From the NCBI RefSeq assembly GCF_042432805.1, contig NZ_JBHLWO010000007.1:310001-374000 (forward strand): DNA of 64,000 nt. Direction: 5' to 3'. The stretch is from Olivibacter oleidegradans (lineage in GTDB: Bacteria > Bacteroidota > Bacteroidia > Sphingobacteriales > Sphingobacteriaceae). Below the pieces are notes generated by a model that saw only the letters and a list, made by a program, of their open reading frames with translations, did not search any database and had not been told where the DNA came from. The translations under genes and the position numbers were made by a program. Each line of letters begins with the position of its first letter. Position 1 is the stretch's first letter. Shown in pieces: positions 1 through 8,396 of this stretch.

Positions 1-633
1 CTTGGGATTTTTCTTTATATCCATCCCCATAAGTAGGCGGTCGCCCTTAGATAAATGCTTGCGGAGTTTTTTGCAAAATTCGGTCACCCTGTCTACAGGC
101 ATATTGCCGATATTTGATCCTAAGAATAAAAGAACTTTAGGCCTCTTTGATAACGAGGTCGCTTTTTCCAGCATCTCAAAATACTCACCGTTCAGACCCG
201 TCAGTTTAAGTCGAGGTAGTACTTTAGGTAAACTTTCGTTAAGATTCTCAATTACATTTGCCGATATATCAATGGGGATGTAGCGAAAATCGATCTGTTG
301 CCCTAACAATTCTTTTAGTAGGTAGGTCGATTTTGTTGCATCACCGGCACCTAATTCAATCAGATCAAAACTATCCCGGTCACGGCTAAGTGCCGCTGCA
401 AGCTCGACAGTCTTCCCTGAAAAAATTTCGAGTTCGGCCCGGGTAAGATAATATTCAGGGCAGTTCATGATTTCGCGGAATAGCTTGTCGCCCGCCGCAT
501 CGTAGAAATATTTAGAATCCAAGTGCTTCGGGTTCTCCCGAAGGCCTTTTATAACATCGTTATAAAAAAGTGCTGTTTTTGTATTAGCGGCTTCGAATAG
601 GTCATCCATTAAATCTGAAATATTTTTGTTCAT
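1..633 (-). CDS. egtD: L-histidine N-alpha-methyltransferase EgtD (3' end cut by window)
   Basis: EgtD uses SAM to trimethylate L-histidine to hercynine, the first step of ergothioneine synthesis. Translating the minus strand from the ATG at 633 gives 211 uninterrupted codons to the window edge. The reading contains the family's N-terminal block (YDAAGDKLFREI, then EYYLTRAE, about residues 43-67), a SAM-binding stretch IELGAGDATKSTYLL (about 92-106) and LGSNIGN (about 170-176). EgtD proteins are about 320 residues, so roughly a third lies outside. It follows egtB by 12 bp and is the last visible gene of a five-gene operon. Function is secure from the sequence family and the egtB neighbour; the missing C-terminus means the histidine-carboxylate-binding residues there cannot be checked. 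Confidence 0.93.
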   Translation of the reverse strand, partial: MNKNISDLMDDLFEAANTKTALFYNDVIKGLRENPKHLDSKYFYDAAGDKLFREIMNCPEYYLTRAELEIFSGKTVELAAALSRDRDSFDLIELGAGDATKSTYLLKELLGQQIDFRYIPIDISANVIENLNESLPKVLPRLKLTGLNGEYFEMLEKATSLSKRPKVLLFLGSNIGNMPVDRVTEFCKKLRKHLSKGDRLLMGMDIKKNPK

Positions 634-645
634 GCTCTTTGTCAA

Positions 646-1797
646 TTATTTTGCTAACCGAATGCCCGTAAACTGCCAGCGTAGATTGGTCTGGAAAAAA
701 TTTCGATACGTGAGACGACTGTGCCCGGGCGAAGTAACCGCAGAAGCTCCACGTAATACTTTTTGGTTAACCATAAATTTACCATTGTATTCACCGATCG
801 CGCCAGGGGCCTTTTTAAATCCAGGGTAAGGTAAGTAGGCACTTTCTGTCCATTCCCAGTTTTCTCCCCAGGTAAAATTTGGCGCAGCCACCTCCCATTC
901 AAATTCAGTAGGCAATCTTAAACCCTTCCAAGCCGCATAAGCATAAGCCTCGAAGTAACTTACATGTCGTACAGATGCTTCTAAATCAATAGGTTCCAGA
1001 CCCCGAAACGTATAATGATACCAACTATTGTCAATGAAATGCCAATAGAGGGGTGCCGTTATTTTTTCGTTTCTGACCCAGTCCCAGCCCTCGGCATGCC
1101 AATGGCGAAAATCGCTGTAACCACCATCATTTATAAATTCAAGATATTCGGCATTACTTACTAAACGGTTACTTATTTCAAATTCGTTAAGATAAGCCTT
1201 ATGTCTACCAAGTTCGTTATCAAAGCAAAAGCCATCCCCTTTAAACCCAATTTCGTAAAGTCCTTCCTTAATGCGAATAAAATCATTAGTTGATGTTGAT
1301 TTCAAAGTAGGTGGTTGATACGTGACATCATAGGCTGGAAATAGGGGATTGTGGCCCAATATATACTTAATGTCCGTATATAAAAGTTCCTGATGTTGTT
1401 CCTCGTGATGAATGCCCAATACAATTAGATTGCTTACTTCCGGCTCAAGAGGAGCCGAAAGTATTTTTAATATGGCTTCATCTACATGTTGGCGGTAGCG
1501 ATAGATATCATCAACGGTTGGTCTGCTAAGATTACCTCTATCTGTACGGATGACCCGATTGCCGATGGTTTCGTAGTAGCTGTTAAAAACGTAATTGTAA
1601 TCCGGATTAAATGGCTGATATCCCTGAACATGAGGGGTTAAAATAAAGGTCTCAAAAAACCAGGTGGTATGTCCAAGATGCCATTTAGGTGGACTCACGT
1701 CTACGATCGGTTGGACGACATAATCTTCAATCGCTAGCGGACGGCAAATATCTTCTGTTCGTTGACGAAGACTTTTATAACGAGTGTATATATCCAT
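646..1797 (-). CDS. egtB: Ergothioneine biosynthesis sulfoxide synthase EgtB
   Basis: EgtB is a non-haem iron enzyme that joins hercynine to a thiol (gamma-glutamylcysteine or cysteine) with O2 to form a sulfoxide. The 383-residue protein has the expected two parts: an N-terminal DinB-like bundle with candidate iron ligands His43 (WHLGHTTW), His131 and His135 (HX3HXE in HHEEQHQE), and a C-terminal formylglycine-generating-enzyme (FGE-sulfatase) domain from about 170 on, ending near FTGIRLAK. It starts 4 bp after the transporter stop and precedes egtD by 12 bp. No EgtA or EgtC gene is visible, so a cysteine-using EgtB is possible, but missing genes may lie outside. A PLP-type EgtE lyase is likewise not in view. 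Confidence 0.95.
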   Translation of the reverse strand: MDIYTRYKSLRQRTEDICRPLAIEDYVVQPIVDVSPPKWHLGHTTWFFETFILTPHVQGYQPFNPDYNYVFNSYYETIGNRVIRTDRGNLSRPTVDDIYRYRQHVDEAILKILSAPLEPEVSNLIVLGIHHEEQHQELLYTDIKYILGHNPLFPAYDVTYQPPTLKSTSTNDFIRIKEGLYEIGFKGDGFCFDNELGRHKAYLNEFEISNRLVSNAEYLEFINDGGYSDFRHWHAEGWDWVRNEKITAPLYWHFIDNSWYHYTFRGLEPIDLEASVRHVSYFEAYAYAAWKGLRLPTEFEWEVAAPNFTWGENWEWTESAYLPYPGFKKAPGAIGEYNGKFMVNQKVLRGASAVTSPGHSRLTYRNFFQTNLRWQFTGIRLAK

Positions 1798-1801
1798 ATG
1801 A

Positions 1802-3373
1802 CTATTGATTTTTTAAATACTCTTTGAGATTTGATATGGTTTCAATATGAAAGGTTTCTGCCTGCTGTTTCCGCATCATGAGTGCATAGGCGTTATTAAA
1901 GCCGATAGGCTTCAGCCAGCTAATTCCGTATTTTTTTTCGAATTGGTCCTTGACATAGGCGAAGGTTTTATCTTTATCGCCACCTAATGAATCAATCGTT
2001 TGTTGAGGTGGCTTCAGAATGGCTAGGAGGCCTGTTCCTGTATATTCCGGGTAAAGATCGATCTGATCATTCATCAACGCATCGAAACAAATTTTGGTGC
2101 CGCCTAGGCCGGTTTTGGCAACTACATCATAATCCGTGAAACCTTTTATTAACTGACTGTACAGGCTGGCCAAGATGTATTGTTCGCCAAAGATTTTAGA
2201 ACCCAAGCGTACTGTTCCCTTCTTTTTTCCGCCTCTTTCTCTCCACAGGCCGTGTGCTTTCAGAAAGTCATGTGCCACGCGCTCAGGTGATTGATGGAGA
2301 TGATCAACGCGGTAATTTAGATCGGTCATCACGCTATCGTTTATTTTTCCGACCAGCAGATTCAATGTTTTTTCGAGCGAAGGGAATTTTTCCAGCGCTT
2401 GATTTCGAACAATGGGCGCTGCATAGTAAGGTGGGAAAATACCCTTATCATCCTTTAAAACAACCAGGTCATATGCTTTTAAACGACCATCTGTCGAATA
2501 GCCGCTAATGACGTCCAATTGCTTTTCATAGGCGGCTTTATACATGACCGCATCATTGATGACCACCGTATGAATTTTTAAGCCATAGATTCTTTCAAGC
2601 CCCACATTCCCATCCTGTCGTCCCATAAATTCCGGCGTAAAGCCGGCAACGAGCTTTGTTCCGTAGGCCGTGGGAACAAAATAAAGCAGACTTAATAAAA
2701 TAAGTAATACCGGCATAGCAAGGGTAGTTCGGTTAAGCGTTTTAATATTCAATTTTTGTAAACGGGAAAGTAAAAAATCAAAGAGCAAAGCGAGTAATGC
2801 GGCCGGTATAGCGCCGCCAAGTATCATGTTTGTATTGTTTAAAGAAATTCCGCCGAAGATGAACTCGCCTAAGCCGCCGGCGGCAATATAAGAAGCCAAA
2901 GTAGCCACTCCGACGTTAATGACGGTAGCCGTGCGTATACCCGCTAATATTACGGGCATTGCGAGTGGTAATTCAACCTGTAGAAGTAGTTGTTGTTTGT
3001 TAAGACCAAGCGCAATAGCGGCTTCCTTGACAGTTGGGTTAATGCCCGTAATACCCGTATAGGTATTGCGGATGATCGGAAGAAGAGCATAGAGAAATAA
3101 GGCTACAATAGCTGGTTTAGCACCTATACCAAGTACGGGAATTAGAAATCCTAGTAGGGCGATGCTTGGTATAGTTTGCAAGATACCAACAGTACCTAAA
3201 ACAATTCCGGATAAATTTCGATTTCGTGCAATTAAAATACCCAGCGGTAGTCCCAACAATACCGCTATCAACAAGGAAATGAAGGTCAGGCCTATATGCT
3301 GTAAGGTTTGGACCAACAGCTTATCTGCCTGTTGCCACATAAAGTGCCAGAGCGTTTGCTGTTGTTCGTTCAT
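1802..3373 (-). CDS. EgtU-like ABC permease fused to a quaternary-amine substrate-binding domain, binding domain order permuted
   Basis: Fused ABC importer subunit of the glycine betaine/choline (QAT) class. Residues about 20-210 form the permease with an EAA-type loop (about 117-140, KEAAIALGL); one more helix is at 219-235. The binding domain follows, but its two halves are in reversed order: 241-376 matches what is normally the second half (GFTPEFMGRQDG, AYSTDGR-like GYSTDGR, FFPPYYAAP-like IFPPYYAAP, VAHDFLKAHGL), then a basic linker RERGGKKKG, then 387-523 matches the normal first half (VRLGSKIFGEQ, GGTKICFDAL, DLYPEYTGTGLL, GFNNAYAL, ISNL). It overlaps the ATPase gene by 4 bp. Known fused proteins of this type include EgtU, the ergothioneine importer. 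Beside egtBD, ergothioneine or a related betaine is the likely substrate (inference); choline or glycine betaine remain alternatives. Confidence 0.85.
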   Translation of the reverse strand: MNEQQQTLWHFMWQQADKLLVQTLQHIGLTFISLLIAVLLGLPLGILIARNRNLSGIVLGTVGILQTIPSIALLGFLIPVLGIGAKPAIVALFLYALLPIIRNTYTGITGINPTVKEAAIALGLNKQQLLLQVELPLAMPVILAGIRTATVINVGVATLASYIAAGGLGEFIFGGISLNNTNMILGGAIPAALLALLFDFLLSRLQKLNIKTLNRTTLAMPVLLILLSLLYFVPTAYGTKLVAGFTPEFMGRQDGNVGLERIYGLKIHTVVINDAVMYKAAYEKQLDVISGYSTDGRLKAYDLVVLKDDKGIFPPYYAAPIVRNQALEKFPSLEKTLNLLVGKINDSVMTDLNYRVDHLHQSPERVAHDFLKAHGLWRERGGKKKGTVRLGSKIFGEQYILASLYSQLIKGFTDYDVVAKTGLGGTKICFDALMNDQIDLYPEYTGTGLLAILKPPQQTIDSLGGDKDKTFAYVKDQFEKKYGISWLKPIGFNNAYALMMRKQQAETFHIETISNLKEYLKNQ

Positions 3374-4329
3374 GTAACGATGGTTTTTTTATAGCGGTAA
3401 ATAGCTGACATTAACTGCTCAAATCCTGCTGTTTTTGCTTCTTTTTTATGGTCGACGATTTGAAGTGTTTCGGTTTTATTCTGCTGAAGGCGTTCCAGTG
3501 CATCCCATAGTGTGGATTGGGACGAAAGAGTGATATGATCATTTGTTTGGTCCGCTGTGGGTAGCCAAGGCCATAACGCTGCCAATAGAATTGTCTTGAA
3601 CTCGAGTTGTAAACGTTGCTCCTGTAGAAAGCTTGTTACCAGCGAATGGGACGGTTTAAATAATAGATCCCAAGGCTTGCCTATTTGGACAACTGCTCCC
3701 TTATCCATTAAGCAGATTTGGTTACCCAGTGTAAACGCTTCTTGGACATCATGCGTAACCATAACGATGGTCTTTCTTTTTAATTCATCTAAAGCTTTAA
3801 ATTCTTCCTGTATTTTTGTCCGAGTAACGTTATCCAAGGCCCCAAAAGGTTCATCCATGAGCAAAATCGGAGGATGAGCTGCCAATGCTCTGGCAATTCC
3901 TACGCGTTGTTGTTGCCCACCGCTTAATTCGTGCGGATACCTGCTTCGATAGGAGTTGGGAAGGTGCAGTTTTTCCAATAGCTCATCTACCCTCGTTTCT
4001 ATCCGTTTTTTATCCCATTTCAATAAGTGTGGAACGATAGCAATGTTTTGAGCGACTGAATAGTGGGGGAACAGGCCATTATTTTGTAAAACATAACCGA
4101 TATTCCGTCGCAGGTCTATCGGAGACTGGTCCTGAATGTTCTTGCCATTAATGAAAATTTGTCCTTGATCTGGTTTAATCAGGCAGTTAATCATTTTAAG
4201 CGTTGTCGTTTTACCGCAACCACTCGCACCGAGAAGGATCAAATTTTCTTCTTCCTTTATTTCCAAAGACAGCTCATTCACTGCTTTTAGGCTATTGTAC
4301 GATTTACTTACCCCTTGTACTTTGATCAT
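3370..4329 (-). CDS. ABC transporter ATPase, EgtV/OpuA-like
   Basis: ATPase partner of the fused permease/binding protein. Walker A GASGCGKTT is near residue 34-42, the signature LSGGQQQR near 135-142 and Walker B ILLMDEPFGALD just after. The C-terminal 80 residues resemble a worn CBS region of QAT-type ATPases (an osmo- or ligand-sensing domain in OpuA) rather than a clear CBS pair. The stop codon overlaps the permease start (4 bp), and the gene begins 5 bp after the disulfide reductase, so all three are almost certainly cotranslated. Assignment as an ATPase is secure; the substrate rests on the egtBD context. Confidence 0.88.
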   Translation of the reverse strand: MIKVQGVSKSYNSLKAVNELSLEIKEEENLILLGASGCGKTTTLKMINCLIKPDQGQIFINGKNIQDQSPIDLRRNIGYVLQNNGLFPHYSVAQNIAIVPHLLKWDKKRIETRVDELLEKLHLPNSYRSRYPHELSGGQQQRVGIARALAAHPPILLMDEPFGALDNVTRTKIQEEFKALDELKRKTIVMVTHDVQEAFTLGNQICLMDKGAVVQIGKPWDLLFKPSHSLVTSFLQEQRLQLEFKTILLAALWPWLPTADQTNDHITLSSQSTLWDALERLQQNKTETLQIVDHKKEAKTAGFEQLMSAIYRYKKTIVT

Positions 4330-4334
4330 AAATT

Positions 4335-5726
4335 TTAATCTTCCAATGTCATAAAAAGATTATTTAATGATTCGGCATAAAGCGGATGTGCAAACACGCC
4401 ATAGCGAATGCGGTCGTAAGTGATTTTACCTTCCATAGCCATTTGTAAGATGGTCATGATTTCGCCGCCTTGCGCTGCAAGAATAGAAGCCCCTAGTATT
4501 CGTTTACTTTTGGCATCTACAATGGCTTTCATAAAACCACGGGTATCGCCTGTTTCAACTGCGCGGGCCACAGCGGTCATCGGCAGCTTCGCTACTTTTA
4601 TAGTTAAGCCCTGTTTTTTCGCTTCTGTCTCACTCAGGCCGATGCGTCCGAGCTGCGGGTCTGTAAATACACAATAGGGTATCGATCGGTTACGTGTTGT
4701 ATAATTCGTGTTTTCCAAAAGATTACGATAAACAATTGTATAATCATTATATGAAATATGGGTAAATGCAGGTCCGCCCTTCACATCACCTAAGGCATAA
4801 ATGCCTTTTACATTGGTTTCGAGTTTGCTGTTTACCTTTATGTATCCTTTATTGTCGAGTTTTACACCGGTGTTGTTTAGCTTAAGCGGTCCAGTCTGTG
4901 GAACACGGCCTGTAGCGACCAACACGTGACTACAACTAATTTTTTGCTTTTTTCCGTTGGTATGGATGGTCGCTACAACTTTTTCAGGTCCCTGCTTGTC
5001 GAAAAAGGTGGTTTCCGCATTGAGCAGGATGTCGATTCCTTCCGGTTTCAGTAATTTGTGCATTTCTTCGGATACGTCCGGATCCTCGCGAGCCATAATT
5101 CTTGGCGATTTTTCCACAATCGTGACTCTGCTGCCAAAGCGACGGAACATTTGGCCGTACTCCAGGCCAATATAATTGCCGCCTATAATTAGCAAATGCT
5201 CAGGCACTTGATCCAATTCGAGTATGCTGGTCGAGGTAAGGAAATTAATGGCGTTGAGGCCCTCAATTTCGGGGATAAATGGGACAGTACCTGTATTCAA
5301 GAAAAATAAATCTGCCTTCAGTATCTGTTGAGACCCGGTATCGGAAGTCACACCGATCGTTTTGAAATCCGTAAAAGCGGCTTCACCAAAGATGACATCT
5401 AAATTTTTAGTACTCTCCAATGCTTTTTGATTTCCGCTCCGTGCATTTTTGACGATTTTGTCCTTACGCTTTTTTATAATGGTCATGTCAATTTTAGCGT
5501 CTTCTACAAAAACGCCGAGCTCAGTACTTTTGTGGGCATCATAAGCTGCTTTTGCAGAAGCTATCCATGTTTTAGTAGGCGTGCAACCGTCGTTCACGCA
5601 AGTTCCACCAATCCATCGCTTCTCAATGATGGCTACTTTTTTTCCATGGTTCGCAAGTTTTTTCGCTAAGGGAACGCCCGCCTGTCCGGAGCCAATAACA
5701 ATGGCATCATATTGTCTAATCTTCAT
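4335..5726 (-). CDS. FAD-dependent pyridine nucleotide-disulfide oxidoreductase, mercuric-reductase-like
   Basis: Flavoprotein disulfide reductase of 463 residues, the usual length. It has an N-terminal FAD motif (IGSGQAGVPLA, about 11-21), a redox pair Cys43/Cys48 in GGTCVNDGCTPTKT, an NAD(P)-binding fold (IIGGNYIGLEYGQ), the ATGR segment and the FAD-contacting ALGDVKGGPAFTH. The C-terminal dimer segment reads AHPLYAESLNN, keeping the His and Glu of the family's HPxxxE-type motif. There are no extra N-terminal heavy-metal domain or C-terminal Cys pair, so mercuric reductase is unlikely. It is the first gene of the ergothioneine operon, 5 bp before the ATPase, which suggests a role in reducing a small disulfide or an ergothioneine-linked oxidised thiol. 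The substrate is unknown. Confidence 0.85.
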   Translation of the reverse strand: MKIRQYDAIVIGSGQAGVPLAKKLANHGKKVAIIEKRWIGGTCVNDGCTPTKTWIASAKAAYDAHKSTELGVFVEDAKIDMTIIKKRKDKIVKNARSGNQKALESTKNLDVIFGEAAFTDFKTIGVTSDTGSQQILKADLFFLNTGTVPFIPEIEGLNAINFLTSTSILELDQVPEHLLIIGGNYIGLEYGQMFRRFGSRVTIVEKSPRIMAREDPDVSEEMHKLLKPEGIDILLNAETTFFDKQGPEKVVATIHTNGKKQKISCSHVLVATGRVPQTGPLKLNNTGVKLDNKGYIKVNSKLETNVKGIYALGDVKGGPAFTHISYNDYTIVYRNLLENTNYTTRNRSIPYCVFTDPQLGRIGLSETEAKKQGLTIKVAKLPMTAVARAVETGDTRGFMKAIVDAKSKRILGASILAAQGGEIMTILQMAMEGKITYDRIRYGVFAHPLYAESLNNLFMTLED

Positions 5727-5851
5727 ATATATTGGTTTCTAGGTGTTCGAAGGTCCGCAAGCACCTTAATTCCTAACAAGAAAGCACTTAAATGGTTTGT
5801 GAATGGAGTTCACTTTTAATTTTCTCTGACACCTATCTAACACAATTTCCC

Positions 5852-5894
5852 TACATTTGATGTAAAGGAGGTTTCTAAAAGGTGATGATCACCT
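5852..5894 (+). promoter_or_regulatory. Candidate promoter and palindromic operator between the egt operon and the OYE gene
   Basis: TACATTTG at 5852-5859 fits the Bacteroidetes -7 element (TANNTTTG) on the plus strand; no good TTTG lies about 19 nt upstream. A perfect odd palindrome AGGTGATGATCACCT (7-bp arms) sits at 5880-5894, just after the predicted start, a typical repressor position. It could serve the OYE gene, the divergent egt operon, or both. Confidence 0.4.
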
Positions 5895-5904
5895 AAAAAA
5901 ACGC

Positions 5905-5937
5905 AGATTGCTTCGTCATTCTTCCTCGCAATGACGA
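5905..5937. repeat. Dispersed AATGACG-type palindromic intergenic repeat
   Basis: The segment holds inverted arms CGTCATT (5914-5920) and AATGACG (5930-5936) inside the phrase AGATTGCTTCGTCATT. This resembles a widespread bacterial intergenic repeat that contains CGTCATTGCGAG and AGATTGCTTC. Only one copy was noticed in this window. Confidence 0.5.
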
Positions 5938-5995
5938 CGATGATGGACATTTCAGATTCCTTCCTTAAACTTGTGTTTTAATTTATTTCTTTATT

Positions 5996-7063
5996 ATGTC
6001 GAAGCTTTTCAGTCCACTCCCGTTGAATGGAATTACCTTAAAAAATAGAATAATAGTTTCTCCGATGTGTCAATATTCCGCCGTAGACGGATTTGCCAAT
6101 GATTGGCATTTAGTGCATTTGGGAAGTAGGGCTATTGGGGGTGCTTCGCTAATCATCGCTGAAGCTACCGCTGTATCGCCCGACGGCAGAATCTCACCTG
6201 ACGACTTAGGTATTTGGAATGATGCTCATATTGAGAAGCTATTGCAGATTACCCAATTTATTAAAAATCAACAATCCGTGCCTGGGATTCAGTTATCCCA
6301 TGCGGGGCGTAAGGCCAGCACGGCTGCGCCTTGGAAGGGTAGAGGGAAAGTTAGTATTGAAGATGGTGGCTGGGTGCCGGTGGCCCCTTCTCCAATTGCT
6401 TTCTCCGATAATTATGCCGTACCTGTCGAATTGAATATAGAGGGGATTCGTGCCATCGTAAGTAATTTTAAGTCAGCGGCCGAGCGTGCATTGCGTGCCG
6501 GATTCGAGCTTATCGAAATACATGCGGCACATGGGTACTTGTTGCACCAATTTCTATCGCCTTTGAGTAATCAAAGGCAAGATGAATATGGAGGCGGTTT
6601 CGAGAATCGCATTCGGTTGTTACTGGAAGTTATTGATGCGGTGCGAAGCGTGGCACCGAAAGAATTGCCTTTATTTGTAAGAATTTCAGCTAGCGATTGG
6701 GCGGAAGGTGGATGGGATTTGGATCAATCAATCCAGTTAGCGTCCATTCTCAAAACCAGAGGTGTCGATCTACTGGATGTATCTAGTGGCGGACTTGTTC
6801 CTTATCAAAAAATCCCTGTAGGTCCTGCTTACCAATTGCCTTTTTCTTCAAAAATAAAGAAAGAAGCGGGTATTCTAACAGCAACCGTTGGGCTGATAAC
6901 CAATGCTACGCAAGCCGAAACCATTCTTGTTAATGGCGATGCCGACTTAATTGCCATGGCGCGTGAACTTTTGCGCAATCCTTATTTTCCGCTACAGGCT
7001 GCTGATGAGTTGCGGGATTCGATTGAATGGCCGATTCAGTATGAAAGGGCCAAACCGAATTAA
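5996..7063 (+). CDS. NADH:flavin oxidoreductase, Old Yellow Enzyme family (YqjM/NamA class)
   Basis: FMN-dependent ene-reductase that reduces activated C=C bonds, probably cytoplasmic and active on quinones, enones or other electrophiles. The 355-residue TIM barrel begins with LFSPLPLNGITLKNRIIVSPMCQYSA, the class II (thermophilic-like, YqjM) signature with the active-site Cys in PMCQY. The substrate-binding block IHAAHGYLLHQFLSP and the following DEYGG are at about 175-200. The ATG at 5996 gives the standard N-terminus. It stands alone, divergent from the ergothioneine operon, with a candidate operator between. A role in electrophile defence fits the thiol-redox neighbour but is inference. 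Confidence 0.9.
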   Translation: MSKLFSPLPLNGITLKNRIIVSPMCQYSAVDGFANDWHLVHLGSRAIGGASLIIAEATAVSPDGRISPDDLGIWNDAHIEKLLQITQFIKNQQSVPGIQLSHAGRKASTAAPWKGRGKVSIEDGGWVPVAPSPIAFSDNYAVPVELNIEGIRAIVSNFKSAAERALRAGFELIEIHAAHGYLLHQFLSPLSNQRQDEYGGGFENRIRLLLEVIDAVRSVAPKELPLFVRISASDWAEGGWDLDQSIQLASILKTRGVDLLDVSSGGLVPYQKIPVGPAYQLPFSSKIKKEAGILTATVGLITNATQAETILVNGDADLIAMARELLRNPYFPLQAADELRDSIEWPIQYERAKPN

Positions 7064-7286
7064 TCGCTTGTATAGTAGGGATCCCATACACAGGGCTATA
7101 TTTAAAGGCTAAAGCTAATACGTTCGGTTAAAAGTATGAACTGTTGGCTTTCGGAAATGTCGCCTAGGAAATTTGCTGTTTGCATGTTGATGCATACCAT
7201 TATAGCAAGATTCCGGCGACGAGCTTTTTTGAATACTTTTTTGCGGGAAAAAGTATTTGGCGGTGTAGTTGGATTTTTGTTGCTTA

Positions 7287-8396
7287 CTAGCTTTTACGTT
7301 GTTTATTCGTTCTTTTTAGATATAATAAAAAACCGGTGATGCTTAATAAACCAGGCGTTAAACCAATGAATACATATAATATCCGAACAGGCAGACCACC
7401 AAAACTACCGGCATGAAGGGGTAGAACCAGTGTGCGCAGTTTTTCGGAGAAATCAAGTTTATCGGATTCTTTTATAGCTTCGACCGCTCCGCTTTTGACG
7501 TCTAACGTAACGCTACTTGCCTGTCCAAAAAATGGATTATCACCCGGTAAGCTACCGCGAATGGCGAAGCCGCGACCGGGTTGAGTGGGCATATATACGG
7601 AATGGACTTTAAGCTGCGGCAATGCATGGGAAGCTTTCTTATAAAGGCTGTCAATTGAGAGGACATCTGCTCGATTGGGCGGATTTACTTGCATTTTACT
7701 GTGCCATGCACTCGAGTCAAAGGCAAAAAGATTCAGCCAAAAGCCAGTGAAAAAGATAACCGCATTAAACAACAAAGACCAAATACCGACGATACGATGC
7801 AGATCGGAACTTAGCATCCTTCTATTGTGCCATCGAATCGGTTTTTTAAAGCACAAAACTTTCCATACCTGTTTTCGATAAATCAGCACGCCTGTAAGAA
7901 TAGAAATAAGCATAGTTATTCCGAGTACAGCGGTTAATAAGGTACCCGGCATACCAAAATGAAAGGAGAAATGAAATTGAAATAACCACTGCATAAAGCC
8001 GGATTGCCATTGATCATAACGTCCTTCGCGTATAATACGACCCGTATAGGGATCAATGGTCAATACAGCTAGATCGTAGGTATGGATTTTACTATCATTT
8101 AGGTATAAACGATAATTGTAAGCTTCGGTGGGAGCTGCTTGCGGATTTAACCAGGCGATGCCGCTAAGCCGAGGATATTGAGCGGTAATGCGATGATAGA
8201 TCGTATCAAGCGACATTTTGGCCGCGGTTTCTTTTACTTGAAAAAGATGCCTATTGGTATAATGGTCCAACTCTTCCATAAAAACCAATGCTGATCCGCT
8301 CAATCCCAGTAAGATTAGAAAAATACCTGTTATCAGCCCTGTTACGCCGTGCATTCTAAATACCCAGCGTAGTAATCTGTTCTTTATTGACGTCAC
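7287..8396 (-). CDS. PepSY-associated transmembrane protein (iron-uptake reductase-like)
   Basis: Inner-membrane protein of the PepSY_TM family, usually found beside TonB-dependent siderophore receptors and thought to act as a ferric-siderophore reductase or accessory. The N-terminus (LLRWVFRMHGVTGLITGIFLILLG) has the conserved His of the first helix; further helices lie near 145-170, 197-222 and 340-362, with PepSY-like periplasmic parts (TIDPYTGRII). It starts with GTG, the only start that keeps the conserved basic N-terminus, and overlaps the receptor stop by one base (TAGTG), indicating translational coupling. The C-terminus is short and basic. Confidence 0.85.
   Translation of the reverse strand: MTSIKNRLLRWVFRMHGVTGLITGIFLILLGLSGSALVFMEELDHYTNRHLFQVKETAAKMSLDTIYHRITAQYPRLSGIAWLNPQAAPTEAYNYRLYLNDSKIHTYDLAVLTIDPYTGRIIREGRYDQWQSGFMQWLFQFHFSFHFGMPGTLLTAVLGITMLISILTGVLIYRKQVWKVLCFKKPIRWHNRRMLSSDLHRIVGIWSLLFNAVIFFTGFWLNLFAFDSSAWHSKMQVNPPNRADVLSIDSLYKKASHALPQLKVHSVYMPTQPGRGFAIRGSLPGDNPFFGQASSVTLDVKSGAVEAIKESDKLDFSEKLRTLVLPLHAGSFGGLPVRILYVFIGLTPGLLSITGFLLYLKRTNKQRKS

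Noticed and set aside
4335..5726. Mercuric reductase (MerA) assignment
   Set aside because: No N-terminal heavy-metal domain, no C-terminal Cys pair and no mer operon; the CVNDGCTPTKT flavoprotein is better called a disulfide reductase of unknown substrate.
7136..7339. Plus-strand ORF of 67 residues after the OYE gene
   Set aside because: Its end overlaps the PepSY gene on the other strand; residues look random and no ribosome or promoter signal supports it.
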